Source: JAGOMW01 sp964596675
GTDB taxonomy: Bacteria; Patescibacteriota; Gracilibacteria; BD1-5; UBA2023
DNA: 63,464 nucleotides
Direction: 5' to 3'
Assembly (NCBI GenBank): GCA_964596675.1
Contig: CAZQUZ010000008.1
Coordinates: 1 to 63,464, forward strand
Position numbers and translations under genes: made by a program. This document shows, piece after piece, positions 20,347 to 31,731 of this stretch. Within the stretch, counting starts at the first letter, position 1. Every line of letters starts with the position of its first letter. The notes below the pieces were generated by a model. It saw only the letters and a list, made by a program, of their open reading frames with translations. It was not told the origin of the DNA and searched no databases.

Positions 20347-21752
20347 GATGCAATTTTTTCTCTAAGGGCTCATTCGAGGACATGCCCCACCATGAGACAC
20401 TTCTCCTCACCGAGGACTGGACCGAGTATCTGGAGTCCTACTGGGAGCTCGATACTCGCATCATCTGCTGGTGCAGCATATCCGACTGGGAGGGTGAGAC
20501 CAGGGATACCAGCGAGCGATGCTGGGATGGTGAAAATATCTGAGAGGTACATCTGGAGTGGATCTGCGACCTTTGCTCAGATCTTCCATGCGACGGTCGG
20601 TGCGGTCGGTGTGACGATGACATCCACCTGCTCAAATGCACGAGCAAAGTCATCACGGATCAGCTCTCTGATATCACTGGCTTTCTGATAGTAAGCATCA
20701 TAAAATCCTGATGAGAGCACATATGAGCCCACCATCATACGACGCTGGACCTCATCTCAGATACTCTCACTACGATTCGCGGCGACATCATGCGCTCACT
20801 CGGCTTTATGTCCGAAGCGGATACCATCATAACGTGCCATATTCGAGCTCACCTCTGCTGGACAGATTATATAGTAGACTGATAAACCATATTCAGTATG
20901 CGGAAGTGATATATCTACTATCTCTGCTCACATTTCGCGAAGTTTCGCGATAGATGCCTCTATCTCTTTTCGGACTCATGCGTCGATACCATCGATAAAA
21001 TACTCTTTCGGTACACCGACCCGGACTCATGTGAGAGATGTACGATTCCAGATAGACTCATCTACGGTCACAGCATCATGGAGGGATGTACCATCGAGTG
21101 GATCATATCATGCTGTCGCCTCATAGAGTGTAGCTGCATCGCGCACAGTCCGAGTGAAGTACCCGGGAGTATCGAGTGATGATGACATCGCGATGACTCC
21201 ATATCGGCTCGTGCGACCGTATCCTGGTTTAAATCCAACGACACCGCACATGCTCGCAGGCTGACGGATAGAGCCTCCTGTGTCTGTCCCGAGTGCTGCT
21301 GGTACGAGTCCTGCTGCGACTGCCACGGCTGATCCAGATGATGATCCGCCAGGAATACGAGTGGGATCCCATGGATTCTTCGCGGGACCAAAGGCGCTAT
21401 TTTCTCCACTTCCACCCATCGCAAATTCATCCATGTTCGTTTTTCCGAATGCGATATATCCTGATTGTTTCATCCTATCTGTCACTGTAGACTCGTATGG
21501 CGGGATGAAGTCAGCGAGCATCTTCGAGGCTGCTGTCGTTCGAACTCATCTTTCGCAGAAGATATCTTTTACCGCTACAGGAAGTGTATTTTTCCTACCA
21601 GGAAAATCTATTGGTAAAGTATTAAATGCATTGAGTTCAGTATTGTACTGTTTCGTACGTTCGAGAAAATAGTTATAGATTTCTTCTGCGGTCGTCGTAC
21701 CATTTTTTATGAGCTCGGAGAGTTCGAGAAGTGAGAGATTTTTATAGTCCAT
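20325..21752 (-). CDS. gatA: Glutamyl/aspartyl-tRNA amidotransferase subunit A
   Basis: A 475-residue amidase of the GatCAB complex, which converts Glu-tRNA-Gln and Asp-tRNA-Asn to the amidated forms. The amidase signature is complete: the catalytic Lys in VAVKDIF, the Gly/Ser-rich GGSSSGSAVAVAAG and GTDTGGSIRQPA with the Ser nucleophile. UGA codons, e.g. 21546-21548, are glycines. The start ATG 21752 gives MDYKNLSLLEL; longer upstream readings look like a spurious membrane segment. gatB and gatC are not in the window. Confidence 0.95.
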
Positions 21753-21809
21753 AAATATGAGGTATAAGCTGATGTCGGCAGTATATAGAAAAAAAATAAA
21801 AAACAAGGC

Positions 21810-21837
21810 TTGACAGAAAATTATAAATACATATAAG
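21810..21837 (+). promoter_or_regulatory. Promoter of the 21864 gene
   Basis: TTGACA (21810-21815), 16-base spacer, TATAAG (21832-21837). A second TATAAT at 21845 lies nearer the ATG. Confidence 0.65.
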
Positions 21838-21863
21838 ACTTTAATATAATTAACTTTCATAGT

Positions 21864-22172
21864 ATGGGTACTTTCATTTCTTCAAAACCTGAGGATAATC
21901 TCGCTAGCTGGATAATAGATGGTAGTGTGGGTTTATTCCCTGAAACCAAAAATTGGATTCAGCAAGCAAATATACTCGATAGTGTGACATTACAATTATT
22001 ATTGGATGCAAAAATAAAATATGCTGCTTTATTGGATAATTTTGATGCGCTGACTGCACTAAAAAATATTAAAATACTCAATACACTCTATCCAGAGAAA
22101 TCTAAACAGCTCGAAAAAATCTTCTCTGATACTGTCAACCATATATTCTCACAATCCGTTAATCCTCATTAA
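21864..22172 (+). CDS. Hypothetical protein (102 aa)
   Basis: Unrecognised small soluble protein, acidic and helical (ILDSVTLQLLLDAKIKYAAL, LEKIFSDTVNHIF). It has no UGA codons, a good promoter in front, and is followed 3 bases later by another small gene in the same direction with the junction TAATCTATG. The coding call rests on length, promoter and the operon-like spacing. Confidence 0.6.
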   Translation: MGTFISSKPEDNLASWIIDGSVGLFPETKNWIQQANILDSVTLQLLLDAKIKYAALLDNFDALTALKNIKILNTLYPEKSKQLEKIFSDTVNHIFSQSVNPH

Positions 22173-22175
22173 TCT

Positions 22176-22613
22176 ATGGAAAATAAAGCTTTAGACTCGT
22201 TACGATATTCTGCGTATAGTATAAAATTTGAGATTCGGACCCAATCAGAACTTGATACTGCATTACAGTTTCATGGAAGTAGGGTGTTTTTCATGGGAAA
22301 ATTAATAGACTTACAGTATATCGAAAAGGCGGCACTTCACGAAGCACTCTCAAGAGATATAGAATTTCAAAAAGAATGAGAAATCCATGTAGCAGAATTA
22401 GTGAATCTCGTAGGAACTGCTAATCCAAATAAACCACAGTTTATCATAACTATCTCCACTTATCGTAATCAGATACGTATAGCATCTCAGGAAAAAATAT
22501 ATTCTGATATCAATGTTCCATATGGCTCTATAGTAGAATTATGAGAACTTTTAAGCACAATAAAAGAGTGACTAAAAAGAAAGGTGAGTAATGTATTAAA
22601 CCATTTTCTTTAA
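22176..22613 (+). CDS. Hypothetical protein (145 aa)
   Basis: Unrecognised. UGA at 22377-22379 must be Gly to reach the stop at 22611. The N-terminal half has alternating charge (KFEIRTQSELDTALQFHGSR) and the C-terminal half is beta-rich (QFIITISTYRNQIRIA) followed by a basic helix. It is paired with the preceding 102-residue gene, so the two may act together. No signal peptide or membrane helix. Confidence 0.6.
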
Positions 22614-22631
22614 AATTCAGGAATATTTTTG

Positions 22632-22739
22632 ATTTTCCCTGTTTTTCGATATACTTGGGAACATACTCCTCGCACGAATTTCTTTTCGTGCGATTTTCGT
22701 GTCCTTTTGTATAGATTTTTCTCTGTTTTTCGATATACT
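22632..22739 (+). promoter_or_regulatory. Tandem promoter-like direct repeat upstream of hisS
   Basis: A unit of about 20 bases, CTGTTTTTCGATATACT plus flanks, occurs at 22638-22655 and 22722-22739, each giving a -10-like TATACT (22650, 22734). Between them sits a perfect 8-bp hairpin CGCACGAA/TTCGTGCG (22671-22692). Both copies point toward hisS at 22815. Confidence 0.45.
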
Positions 22740-22814
22740 ACGAAGACAATCCAGATAGTATCTCACAATTATTGCTATAAAAATTCGATTTTCTCATTTC
22801 TAATCTCACTCTTT

Positions 22815-24176
22815 ATGGAACTCCCTTCTCGTGTCCGCGGCATGCAAGATATCTTCGGTGAATACCAGAGGTATTTCACATTCTTAAAAAAAGTCGCACG
22901 CCATGAGTTCCGCACAAACGGATTTACTCGTATCACGACCCCGATACTCGAACTCAAGAGCCTCATCGTTCACTCGAGTGGTGAGGCGAGCGATGTCGTG
23001 ACGAAAGAGATGTTCGACTTCATGGATAAGTGAGGTCGTGAGGTCGTGATGAAGCCTGAGAGCACTCCTGGAGTCATGCGTGCCTATCTGGAGCATATGC
23101 TCGAAGAGCCACAGCCAGTATACCTCTACTATATCGAGCCGCACTTTCGCTATGATAGACCACAGAAGGGTCGATATCGACAGTTCCATCAGGTCGGAGC
23201 CGAGATCATCGGAGAAGAGGATCCTATCCTCGATGCGAAGAGTATCTATATCATGAAAAATATACTCGATGGTCTCGGCCTCGCAGGAACATATACGATA
23301 AAAATTAACTCTCTCGGTGTACCGAAAGAACGTGAAAGGTATCTTATGGAGCTCGCATCCTTTTTCGAGGGCAAAAAACACCTCCTCGATGAGACTGATC
23401 TCGCTCGACTCGAGAAAAATCCACTTCGTCTCCTCGACTCGAAAAATCCAGATGTCCAGGAACTCCTCAAAATCGCACCAAAAATGACCGATTTTCTCAA
23501 GAAAGATTCAAAGGAATTTTATGAAAAAGTAAAAGAATATCTCGCGATACTCGGTGTCGAATATGTAGAAGACTCGACACTGGTGCGAGGACTTGATTAT
23601 TACAGTCATACTGTCTGGGAGTTCGTCGATGGCTCTGGTCGGACACAGGATGCATTCGGTGGTGGAGGTCGCTATGATGGTCTCGCGAAGTCTATCGGAT
23701 ATAAAACTGAGGTTCCTGCTGTAGGCTTTGCATTCGGTGCGGAGCGCCTCATCGAGGCGATGATGGAACGTGGAGTGAAACTCAGAAATAAAGATAAGAT
23801 ACACCTCTATATCATGCAGCTCGGTGATGATGCGAAAAAACTCGCTCTCCCTCTCAATATCGAAGCACGAAAAAAATGACTCAATAGTCTCCTCTCACTC
23901 GGTACTCCGAGTATAAAAGTCCAACTCAAAAAAGCGAATCGTGTATGAGCAAGATTCGTCATCGTCATCGGTATCATGGAAGCAAAACGCGGCATATGTC
24001 AGCTCAAAGATATGGATAAAGGGACTCAGGTCGAAATGAAACTCGATGAAGTACTCGATGCCATCATCAAAGAAGTCTGAGTCGATGCACTCTCATTCTA
24101 TCATCCATCACGAGATTTTATCATCACCGAGGCGAGCGTGACGAATGAAGAAGCAATGAAAATCACCGTCGACTAG
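22815..24176 (+). CDS. hisS: Histidyl-tRNA synthetase
   Basis: A 453-residue class II synthetase. Motif 1 region RTNGFTRITTPILE, motif 2 HFRYDRPQKGRYRQFHQVG, the HisA signature LVRGLDYYSHTVWE, and motif 3 AVGFAFGAERL are all visible. UGA codons encode Gly at a conserved site after FMDK and in the C-terminal anticodon-binding domain. The N-terminus ELPSRVRGMQDIFGE is as expected for the family. The leader holds two promoter-like repeats. Confidence 0.96.
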
Positions 24177-24219
24177 TCTCACAGATTTCAGATTTTCTTA
24201 TATGTAATATTATTTTCTC

Positions 24220-25236
24220 GTGCACCTGCTTATCGATGTTCGTACATCTTGTCTCTCCGATAGAGTACATCTCGCATATGGGATGCTATGGGCAGAGTTC
24301 TGGAAGGCAAAACATCCTCATGATATCGTGACATTTCTCGCATATGAATGAGATCCTGTAGAATCGGATGATTGTATTTTTTTGGCACGGAAATCATATT
24401 TCTTTGGTAAAAAAATAGCCGCGCATCGTTATGGTCCTGATCGCATCATATCTTTTTCGAGACTCCCGCCGATAGATACATCTATACCAGCTATTGTTCA
24501 TATACCCGATATAGTAGATAGACTCTATCCATCGAAAAAAGAAGGCATCTTTTCCTGATATCTCGAGCGATATCGCATGAAGGCATCATTATGAAAGATT
24601 CGACACATTATAGCACCTTCACGAATCACACAATCACAACTCAATGAATTCTACGATATTACTGAGAATAATATTTCTATCATTCCCTATCTACAAAAGA
24701 AAAACACAGATTCCACAGAAATGAGCACATTTTTGCCAAGTGGCATCACGCCAGGATATTTTATCTGTGAATGCACTCCGTGAGATGAGTGGAATCCTCT
24801 AGAATTATTACGTACATATAGTCGATATATCCATCAAAATAAAGGAACAGAAAAACTGATCCTCATCTGACACCTCTGAGAAAATCTCGGAATGATATCG
24901 ACCATCATTCGTTCACTTGATATCATAGATTACGTGAAAATTATCTGACTTCCGACACAATCAGAAAAAGAAACACTCTATGCCAATGCTGATGGATGGA
25001 TATACATAGGACATACTTACAGCAGATGAGCTACTATCTGTCTCGCCATAACATATGATATACCACTCTATCTGAGTGATATAGAGGAATTCCGTGGGTA
25101 TCAGGCATCATTTTGCCATCCGAATCATATAGAAAATCTCCTAGAGATACTCGGGAAGCCTAGAGTCCAAATATCACATCCGAAATCCGAAAACATGCTT
25201 ATATTAGAAGCATATGAGCGCCTTATAGCATCATAA
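24220..25236 (+). CDS. Glycosyltransferase, GT4-like
   Basis: A 338-residue protein with the two-domain look of family 4 glycosyltransferases. The N-terminal half has IPAIVHIPDIVDRLYP and HIIAPSRITQSQLNEFY. The C-terminal half has GYFICECTPGDEWNPLELL, KLILIGHLGENLGM and the nucleotide-sugar region LPTQSEKETLYANADGWIYI followed by SRGATICLA. The usual E-x7-E is modified (S-x-G-x-x). UGA provides many of the glycines. GTG 24220 is the only start, because TAA lies in frame a few codons upstream. It probably decorates surface glycans. Confidence 0.72.
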
Positions 25237-25327
25237 AACTTGCAAAAATCAGACGAATGCATACCATATACACGAGAAATTCTGTATGATTTTAATGCAA
25301 AGATTCTCATTTATTACACTTTTTCTT

Positions 25328-25789
25328 ATGTCTAAAATATTTGGTGTAAATACTGGCGCTCAACCCGCCATAGAAACACATCATCATGGCGATAGTCAGA
25401 CTCTCCATGATTCTCATGAAGTAACCGTGGATATTCATGACTCTCACGAACATGAGATCGATATAGGACAGATTGCTGTGGATGTACTCGATCTTGCAGA
25501 TGAGATTATCATCGTAGCTCCGGTAGCTGGGGTAGATCCGAGCGATATAGATATTGCTCTCTCTCGCAATATTCTCACGATATCTGGTGATCGCACACAT
25601 GCTCCGATATACTTAGATGCGAAACGCATGCTCGTGGAAGAATGTTACTATGGAGCATTTTCGAGATCTATCATCCTCCCTGAGAATCTCGCATTTAATA
25701 AGATAAAGGCAACTGTAGACCAAAACACTATTATCATACACGTACCAAAAATTACATTCTTTTCTAAAACGATCAAAATCGACGAATAA
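25328..25789 (+). CDS. Hsp20/alpha-crystallin small heat-shock protein with His-rich N-terminus
   Basis: A 153-residue small chaperone. The alpha-crystallin domain runs from about residue 50: DEIIIVAPVAGVDPSDIDIA, NILTISGDRT, ECYYGAFSRSIILPENL and TIIIHVPK. Before it lies a stretch rich in His and Asp (THHHGDSQTLHDSHE, DIHDSHEHEID) not typical of the family and possibly metal-binding. ATG 25328 is chosen over 25286 because TATGAT near 25285 looks like the -10 element. Confidence 0.85.
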   Translation: MSKIFGVNTGAQPAIETHHHGDSQTLHDSHEVTVDIHDSHEHEIDIGQIAVDVLDLADEIIIVAPVAGVDPSDIDIALSRNILTISGDRTHAPIYLDAKRMLVEECYYGAFSRSIILPENLAFNKIKATVDQNTIIIHVPKITFFSKTIKIDE

Positions 25790-25807
25790 CCATCCCCTTC
25801 GTTTACT

Positions 25808-26038
25808 ATGTTTTTCCGAAAATCTTCACATACCGATGAAAGTGTCGCAAATAAAGGACTCAAAAAAATAGACAAGGTTGTCACAGGACTCATCCTCGGT
25901 GGTATCATAGCGTCTATCTATGGGATCAAAAAACGAAACGACAAGCAAGAAGATTATACCCACCTAGATATCGATACGAGCAAAGATAGAGCTAAGAAAC
26001 AAAGTATTTTTTCGCGTATTTTTTTTGGAGATAAGTAG
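25808..26038 (+). CDS. Small single-pass membrane protein (76 aa)
   Basis: Unrecognised. One hydrophobic segment (VVTGLILGGIIASIYGI) is flanked by charged ends and followed by an Asp/Lys-rich tail. It sits 18 bases after the Hsp20 gene, and its TAG is one base from the ATG of the next gene, so the three form an operon. Confidence 0.65.
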   Translation: MFFRKSSHTDESVANKGLKKIDKVVTGLILGGIIASIYGIKKRNDKQEDYTHLDIDTSKDRAKKQSIFSRIFFGDK

Positions 26039-26039
26039 T

Positions 26040-26729
26040 ATGAAGTATTGTATTCACTTCACTCTCGGTCTCGCATCTAGCTCTCTATTATGTGGGTCTG
26101 TTTTTGCTGATTTTAGTCAGTATAGACCGAGCCAGGCAGAGGTAATCAGTGCTACTGATAGCTGTATAAAAAATGGAACTCCTCTCGATGAGAGATATAC
26201 CTGTCCGGTAGGGAATTTTCAGGATACGAGCCAACAAGCTCTGACGAGAGAAAAAATAGAATGTTCTATACAGATGTCACTCGCATTTTATAAAATAGAT
26301 GAAGAGTCCAAGATATGGACAAAACAACTGCAAAGTTCTCGAGAAAAAGAATTTAATGTATGGAATCAAAATATCAATACTACCCTCTATAAGAAAGATG
26401 GTTTTCTCGAAAAATATCGGAGTGTCTGTAATATAAAGAATTGGACGCAGTGAGAACTTAGTGAAATCGGATGTGCAAAAACAACCGAATTTTTCCCTGA
26501 AACGACATGTCACGACCTCGCGAAGAAAAAAACAGAATCACTCGAGAATATCTGATATATACTCTCAAGTAAAGGTACTGGAAAGGCATACCAAAATGAA
26601 AAAGATACCTATCTCGACACTCAGAAAACAAAATACGATGTCCTTATAGATAAATGGAATTCATATCTACGAATGGTGAGCATCAGTGTACAAAAATTCA
26701 CTAAATTTATCGAAGAGGCCGTAAAATAA
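26040..26729 (+). CDS. Secreted protein of unknown function (229 aa)
   Basis: A signal peptide (FTLGLASSSLLCGSVFADF) is followed by a soluble, mostly helical region with seven or so cysteines (CIKNG, YTCPVG, IECSIQ, SVCNIK, IGCAKT, TTCHDL), suggesting disulfides outside the membrane. UGA (26452-26454) joins the two halves. A ribosome-binding-like GGAGATAAG precedes the start. No family recognised. Confidence 0.68.
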
Positions 26730-26733
26730 TCCT

Positions 26734-27144
26734 CTAAAGATATTCTCGGAAGTGGAGAAAAACATATTTCCACTTTTCTGTATTGGTCATATTTTTTGTG
26801 GGAGATGCCTCTTTCTTTTGTATAGTAGCTATCACGTCATTTACATTGATATCTTCATTCGAGCTGAGATTTGCCTGGTCGACGATATTAGTCACTTCCT
26901 CGCCAGGAAGTTTCTTATTTTGTGTAGCTTTTGCTACATATGTTTGATATGCATTCGTCCGTATATAACTTGTCAATTCTTGTTTTATATCATTTCTCGT
27001 ACTGATTTGGGTATTCATTTCCTCGAGCGTTCCCACATAGGTACTCGTCTGATATTGCTGGAATTCATAGTATCCGATAAGATAGATCAGATAGATGAGT
27101 GAGAATACTAATAATACGAGTATGTAACGAAAATGGCTAGCCAT
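26734..27144 (-). CDS. Membrane-anchored protein (136 aa)
   Basis: One N-terminal membrane helix (YILVLLVFSLIYLIYLIGYY) is followed by a hydrophilic, coiled-coil-like domain (GTLEEMNTQISTRNDIKQEL). Unrecognised. ATG 27144 is used because it sits right before the helix; ATG 27159 is possible. It is convergent with the secreted-protein gene (4 bases apart) and divergent from the FecR gene. Confidence 0.62.
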   Translation of the reverse strand: MASHFRYILVLLVFSLIYLIYLIGYYEFQQYQTSTYVGTLEEMNTQISTRNDIKQELTSYIRTNAYQTYVAKATQNKKLPGEEVTNIVDQANLSSNEDINVNDVIATIQKKEASPTKNMTNTEKWKYVFLHFREYL

Positions 27145-27153
27145 GGAAGAAAC

Positions 27154-27181
27154 TTGCAAAGAAAAAATATGTTCTTACAAT
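27154..27181 (+). promoter_or_regulatory. Promoter of the FecR-domain gene
   Basis: TTGCAA (27154-27159), 16-base spacer, TACAAT (27176-27181), 31 bases before the ATG. Confidence 0.6.
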
Positions 27182-27212
27182 ACGGAAAAATCTATTTTTT
27201 TCCACTCGATTT

Positions 27213-28346
27213 ATGAACATTCGATTCTTCTTCTTACTTCTATGAATATGTAGCATTATTTTTACGATATTCTTTGGATGGAATGCATATGGCTATTATA
27301 AAGCTATTCATGCTGATGATCCGATAGAACCATTTCTCGCGATAGAGGTGGGTAATGGAAAAATAATACGAGATAATGAGGCGATCCTACTCACAGGAAA
27401 AGAATCATATATCCTCAAGAAAGATGATATTATAGAGACATCTCATAGTACATTTTGAGTGATTACCTGGCCAGATAAGAGCATCACTCGTCTCGGAGAA
27501 AATAGTCGTATCGTCATACGAAAAATGCAAGTAAGTCGTAACTATGCCGATATACAAATATCATATGATATGAAACGTGGTAAGGTCTGGAATACCGTGA
27601 TACGGGCCCTTTTATGAGATTCTTATTTCGAGGCTCGCTTACCGAAGGAAAATATTATCGCGGGTGTACGTGGTACTATCTTCGAGATAAACCTCGAGAA
27701 TAACTATATCCATGCCGTAGAGCATGCTACTGCTCTCTCGGACAGCTCTGGAAAATGAATCAATCTCCTTCCTGGCGAACTCGTAAGTAGTGAGAATATT
27801 TGGGTAAAGAAATGACGCGAATGGCTCGATACCACATGGCAAGAGTGGAATACACTCAAAGATGCAGGATATAAAGAATTACGGCTATCAACCATGAAAG
27901 AACGTATATCTATACTCGTATCTGAGAATGGGGGATTTTTTTCGAGCATCCAAAATACTCTCCTCAAGAATACCATCGGAACAGAAGAATCAAAAATCCT
28001 GACCATGATACGGTCTGGCGATGCGGAATGACTCGCATCCTACTCGACTGAAACACTCTTATCTGCACTTCAGAGAGTGCCCGATCTTACAGATACGAGC
28101 GATAGAGAAATGCTCAGGCAGGCAATTCTCAGTAAAAATGTGGATGAAAAACTCTCTCGATCACTCCATCTGCAGTCATTATGGGACTCTCTCGATAGTG
28201 GAAATATCACCTCTTCCACACAAGCTTATATGGAAAGTATCGGCACAAATATAACATCTCTGAAGAATGAATGGTTCAATACTATCGACACAGAGCAACT
28301 TATCCAAAACCTCTCTGGAAGTCTCGATATCCTCATGAAACGCTAA
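27213..28346 (+). CDS. FecR-domain membrane-anchored protein
   Basis: A 377-residue protein with an N-terminal membrane segment (FFFLLLGICSIIFTIFFGW). A FecR-like beta domain follows: ETSHSTFGVITWPDKSITRLGENS, then KRGKVWNTVIR and the hallmark AGVRGTIFEINL. The C-terminal half is helical and unrecognised. FecR domains usually relay signals or bind wall components, but no FecI-type sigma factor lies nearby. Seven or so UGA glycines are needed to read through. Confidence 0.75.
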
Positions 28347-28349
28347 TAA

Positions 28350-29714
28350 CTATAGACCGAAAATAGAGACGAGAATAAGTGTAATAATACCGAGTGCTAT
28401 CGACGATCAAAAACCAATCAGAACCTTACGTCCATATTCTTTTTCTCAGAATCTATAGGCAATACTTCATTTTACGGTATTGTTCGACATGACTGCGATG
28501 AGAATCGTCGTAGCGGCTATAAAAAGCGGTATAGAGCCATCTTTTGCCCCCTCACTCATGGCAAAATTCACAGCATCTACATCAGCAAAGCCTGATATCA
28601 GTCAGAGAAAATAATTCGATACAGATTGAGGGACATCATCCTTATAGACCCTTCAGAGGATAGCAAAGAATTTAATGATTACGATCAATCATGCAAATTG
28701 CAGGGCTGGAACGAGCTGAAAAGGACTCTCATAATTCCCTTCTTTTTCTGCTTTTACGACAGGAATTTTTTCTTTCCAGGCACCCAGAAAATAGTATACA
28801 GTCACTCCTCCGAGTCCAAGAAACATCATAGAACCTGGAAGCAAGATAGAATCCAGGATCGCAGGATATATATATGCTGCGACGACAAGCACACGTATAA
28901 ACATGATACAAGAAGCGAGAAGAGTCGCTGTAGCGTAGGAATTACGATGTTCTGGATGTTCTGTACTTTTTCGCGTCATAGCTACCGTCGTCGCTGTCGA
29001 TGAGATGAGCCCACCTACAGCACCCGATGCGAGGATACCGCCTTTATCTCAGAGCGCCTTTCCGAGGAGAAAACCAGCATATTCTACACCTGCCATCACG
29101 ACGACGAAAAACCATATAGAATGAGGATTAAAAAATTTGGCTATCAGGACTGGATGTATCCATGAAAGTGTTCCTGATAAAAACCAATTTGCCATATCGA
29201 GCAATGAATATTTCTCATCTGGTAGGAGTGGAAGTATCACGAGTGCGATAACTCCAAATTTTAAGCTATCTCATAATTCTTTACGAGAAAAATGTGTTTT
29301 TAATTTCGTAAGATACTCTTTCGCAGAGAGCACAAGCAGGAGTAATATAGCAAGAATAACAGCCACAATATAATATCCAAGCATTGATATAACACCTATA
29401 AAGTAGGTAATCAATCCTGCATATTCGCTCGTTGCTCACATTTTATTCCGCTCAAAAGAAGAGTACATATAGGATGCTAAGATGAATATGCCTGAAAGTA
29501 TCCCTCCGAAAAGCATCCAAAACTGCGTATGAAGAACCATGTCAAGCCAGGTACTAATAGCTCCAAAAAAAGCAATCGAAGCATATGTACGAATACCTCA
29601 AAATCCGGTCGCGCCTCATTCTTTCGTGCCAGACCATGGAAGCTCTCGTTCGGTACCGATAAGTCCACCGAGAGCGAGAGCAAGAAGAAATCCGATAAAT
29701 ACTGTAGGCTCCAT
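28350..29714 (-). CDS. MgtC/DUF4010 family multi-pass membrane protein
   Basis: A 454-residue membrane protein with about twelve hydrophobic helices. The N-terminal MgtC-like signature is clear (LALALGGLIGTERELPW, GIRTYASIAFFGA). The C-terminal half matches DUF4010 (GAVGGLISSTATTVAMTRKS, AFAD-type SGFADVDAVNFAM). UGA glycines occur in helices throughout. Transport substrate is unknown. It is convergent with the FecR gene with only 3 bases between. Confidence 0.8.
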
Positions 29715-29770
29715 AAGAGAGAAGAAAAGTAATATTTTCTATCATATCAGAAGACAGAAATTTTCGCAAA

Positions 29771-29800
29771 TAAAATCCCTCGCCAGAGCGAGGGATTTTA
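29771..29800. terminator. Bidirectional terminator
   Basis: Thirteen-base perfect arms TAAAATCCCTCGC/GCGAGGGATTTTA around CAGA, just beyond the stop of the HARE-HTH gene and upstream of the MgtC start. Confidence 0.8.
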
Positions 29801-29809
29801 TGGGAAGTA

Positions 29810-30865
29810 TTATTTTGTATTCTTTGCCTGATAGAGATTACGTCAGACTCGTTCGATATACTTCTTATTCTGGAGATTCATATATATAGTAGTTGTTTTG
29901 ACTTGGCGAATTTTCAGTACACGAGCTGTAATCTCTTCAGTCGAAAGTGGCATCTTTGCTTTTACAAAAATATCAAGTATGACATCGAGTACTGTACCAT
30001 CTTTATATCCCCAATCCTTAAGCACATAAATACCTCGTCCAATGAGGACAAATTCATTATTACGAATCAGTTCATTATGGATAGTCGATATTTTTACTGG
30101 CTCAGAGAAATACTCGGTAATCGCATTCGCGATATCGAGAAAATGCATAGACTCTTTCTTCTTTTTCAGTACATAGATAGCCTTATCTTTTAGAGTAGAT
30201 GGGTTGAGTATCTTCCATTTTTCGAGACCGATAAATTTCTCTTCACCTTTTACTATATCGACATAGATATCGATAATAGAATCTATCATTACAGGCTCTA
30301 TTTTACCGAATTGGGCAAAAAGATTAATCTTTATCATTTCATAAAGAGTCGTATTTTCGATAATATCACCCTTCTTTTTTAAGATTTTTATAGCTTCTTT
30401 GTGGACCGCCTCAATAAGTTTTTTCTGAATCTCAGGAAAATGATAGTATGTTTCTGTACCAAGTTGTGGTTTCGAACGCTGGAGATTAAAGTCCGCCTGG
30501 AGGAGAACATCGATGATATTCTCATTTACAGTATCAGCAAAACCAATTTCTGAAATTATAGCCGTAATAAGACGATCTCTCGTCATCACACCACCATGCA
30601 TCTTTAATATAGCCTCGCCAGCTTCTTGTATACTCATGAGTGGGCTCGAGCGCATAATACGTCCGATTTTCTTGATACCGACATCTTCGATCTGACGAAC
30701 ACGCTCGCGAGTAATACCATATGTATCACCTATTTCCTGAAGGGTCTCTCGATTTCCAGAGAGACCAATGCGACGAGATATAACGTTCCTCTCTTTTTCA
30801 GCAAGAGAATCAAGAATGCTGTGAAATATACTATGAACATCGAATGAAGCAGTGGATGGAGTCAT
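29810..30865 (-). CDS. Sigma-region-4/HARE-HTH transcription regulator
   Basis: A 351-residue protein. Residues 15-65 look like sigma-70 region 4 (EKERNVISRRIGLSG, LQEIGDTYGITRERVRQIE), the part that binds -35 elements. The C-terminal part contains a HARE-HTH domain as in the RNA polymerase delta subunit (HFLDIANAITEY, ISTIHNELIRNNEFVLIGRG). The middle is helical. No sigma region 2 is visible, so it is not a full sigma factor. Probably an RNA-polymerase-associated regulator. It contains one UGA near the C-terminus (29843-29845). Confidence 0.82.
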
Positions 30866-30983
30866 AAACGAAAGGATAGTATCTAGAAAAAAATACGGGA
30901 AAGAGTGTCAATTGCAAAAAACGGAAAACTATTTCTATCGGAAGATATATAAGATATACTATAGTTTTTTTTTCAAAGTCAAG

Positions 30984-31628
30984 TTAAATTGGTAAAGTCA
31001 TATTCTTATCTTCCCCTGTATGAGAATGAGGGCGTGATTTACTTTCTAAAATCGCACTATATTCATCAATATAATTGGGATCTTTCTTTTCAAGATAGCT
31101 CATACTCACGGCGCGAGACTTTTCACTTTGGGAGAAGAAATATGCGAAAAGGATGAGGAGTAAGAGTGATACAATAGAAAGTTCTAGTCCAAATCCAGGA
31201 TTTACAGGCTGCGAGCTCATGCGAGTATAAGCAAAAGAAGTGATGATAGCATGGATGGACGCAACGAGAATCATAGCAGACAAAAAGACGATAGCCTGGG
31301 CATCCGAAAGACGAAATGGCACATATGCTCGAAGGTACTCTTTTTTTTCATGAGATAAGAGAAAAAAGGCAATCAGAAAAACAGCAAAAATAATACCATA
31401 TCCTACACCTCATAAATACAATGAAAAAGCACTATAGCTCACAAGATTTGTCTCTTCTCATCAAAAATATAACCATGGGAAAAAGAGAGAAATGAGGAGT
31501 CATACATTCGCGAACATGAGTGCCTTTCCTGAAAATCCGAAACGATATGTACCAAATTGCACACGAGCAAAAAAAGTGAGAATTTGTGTTTTTAGTTTTC
31601 GATTTTTAGAATTTCGTATATAATCCAT
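30984..31628 (-). CDS. Membrane protein of unknown function (214 aa)
   Basis: Four hydrophobic segments are visible: around ANVGLLISLFFPWLYFGG, GVGYGIIFAVFLIAFFLL, AIVFLSAMILVASIHAII and ELSIVSLLLLILFAYFF, with a charged C-terminal tail. UGA glycines occur in and near the first helices. Unrecognised. The start is uncertain between ATG 31628 and ATG 31649; neither has a good ribosome-binding site. The 118 bases between it and the HARE-HTH gene (30866-30983) hold only promoter-like AT-rich sequence. Confidence 0.62.
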
Positions 31629-31731
31629 AAGAACATGATAATGAAGCATGTAGACAGAAAAAGAAGTATAATTTTTCTTTTCTACAGAGATACTTTTAAG
31701 GTATCTATATCTCTTTTTTTTGCAAATCTTT

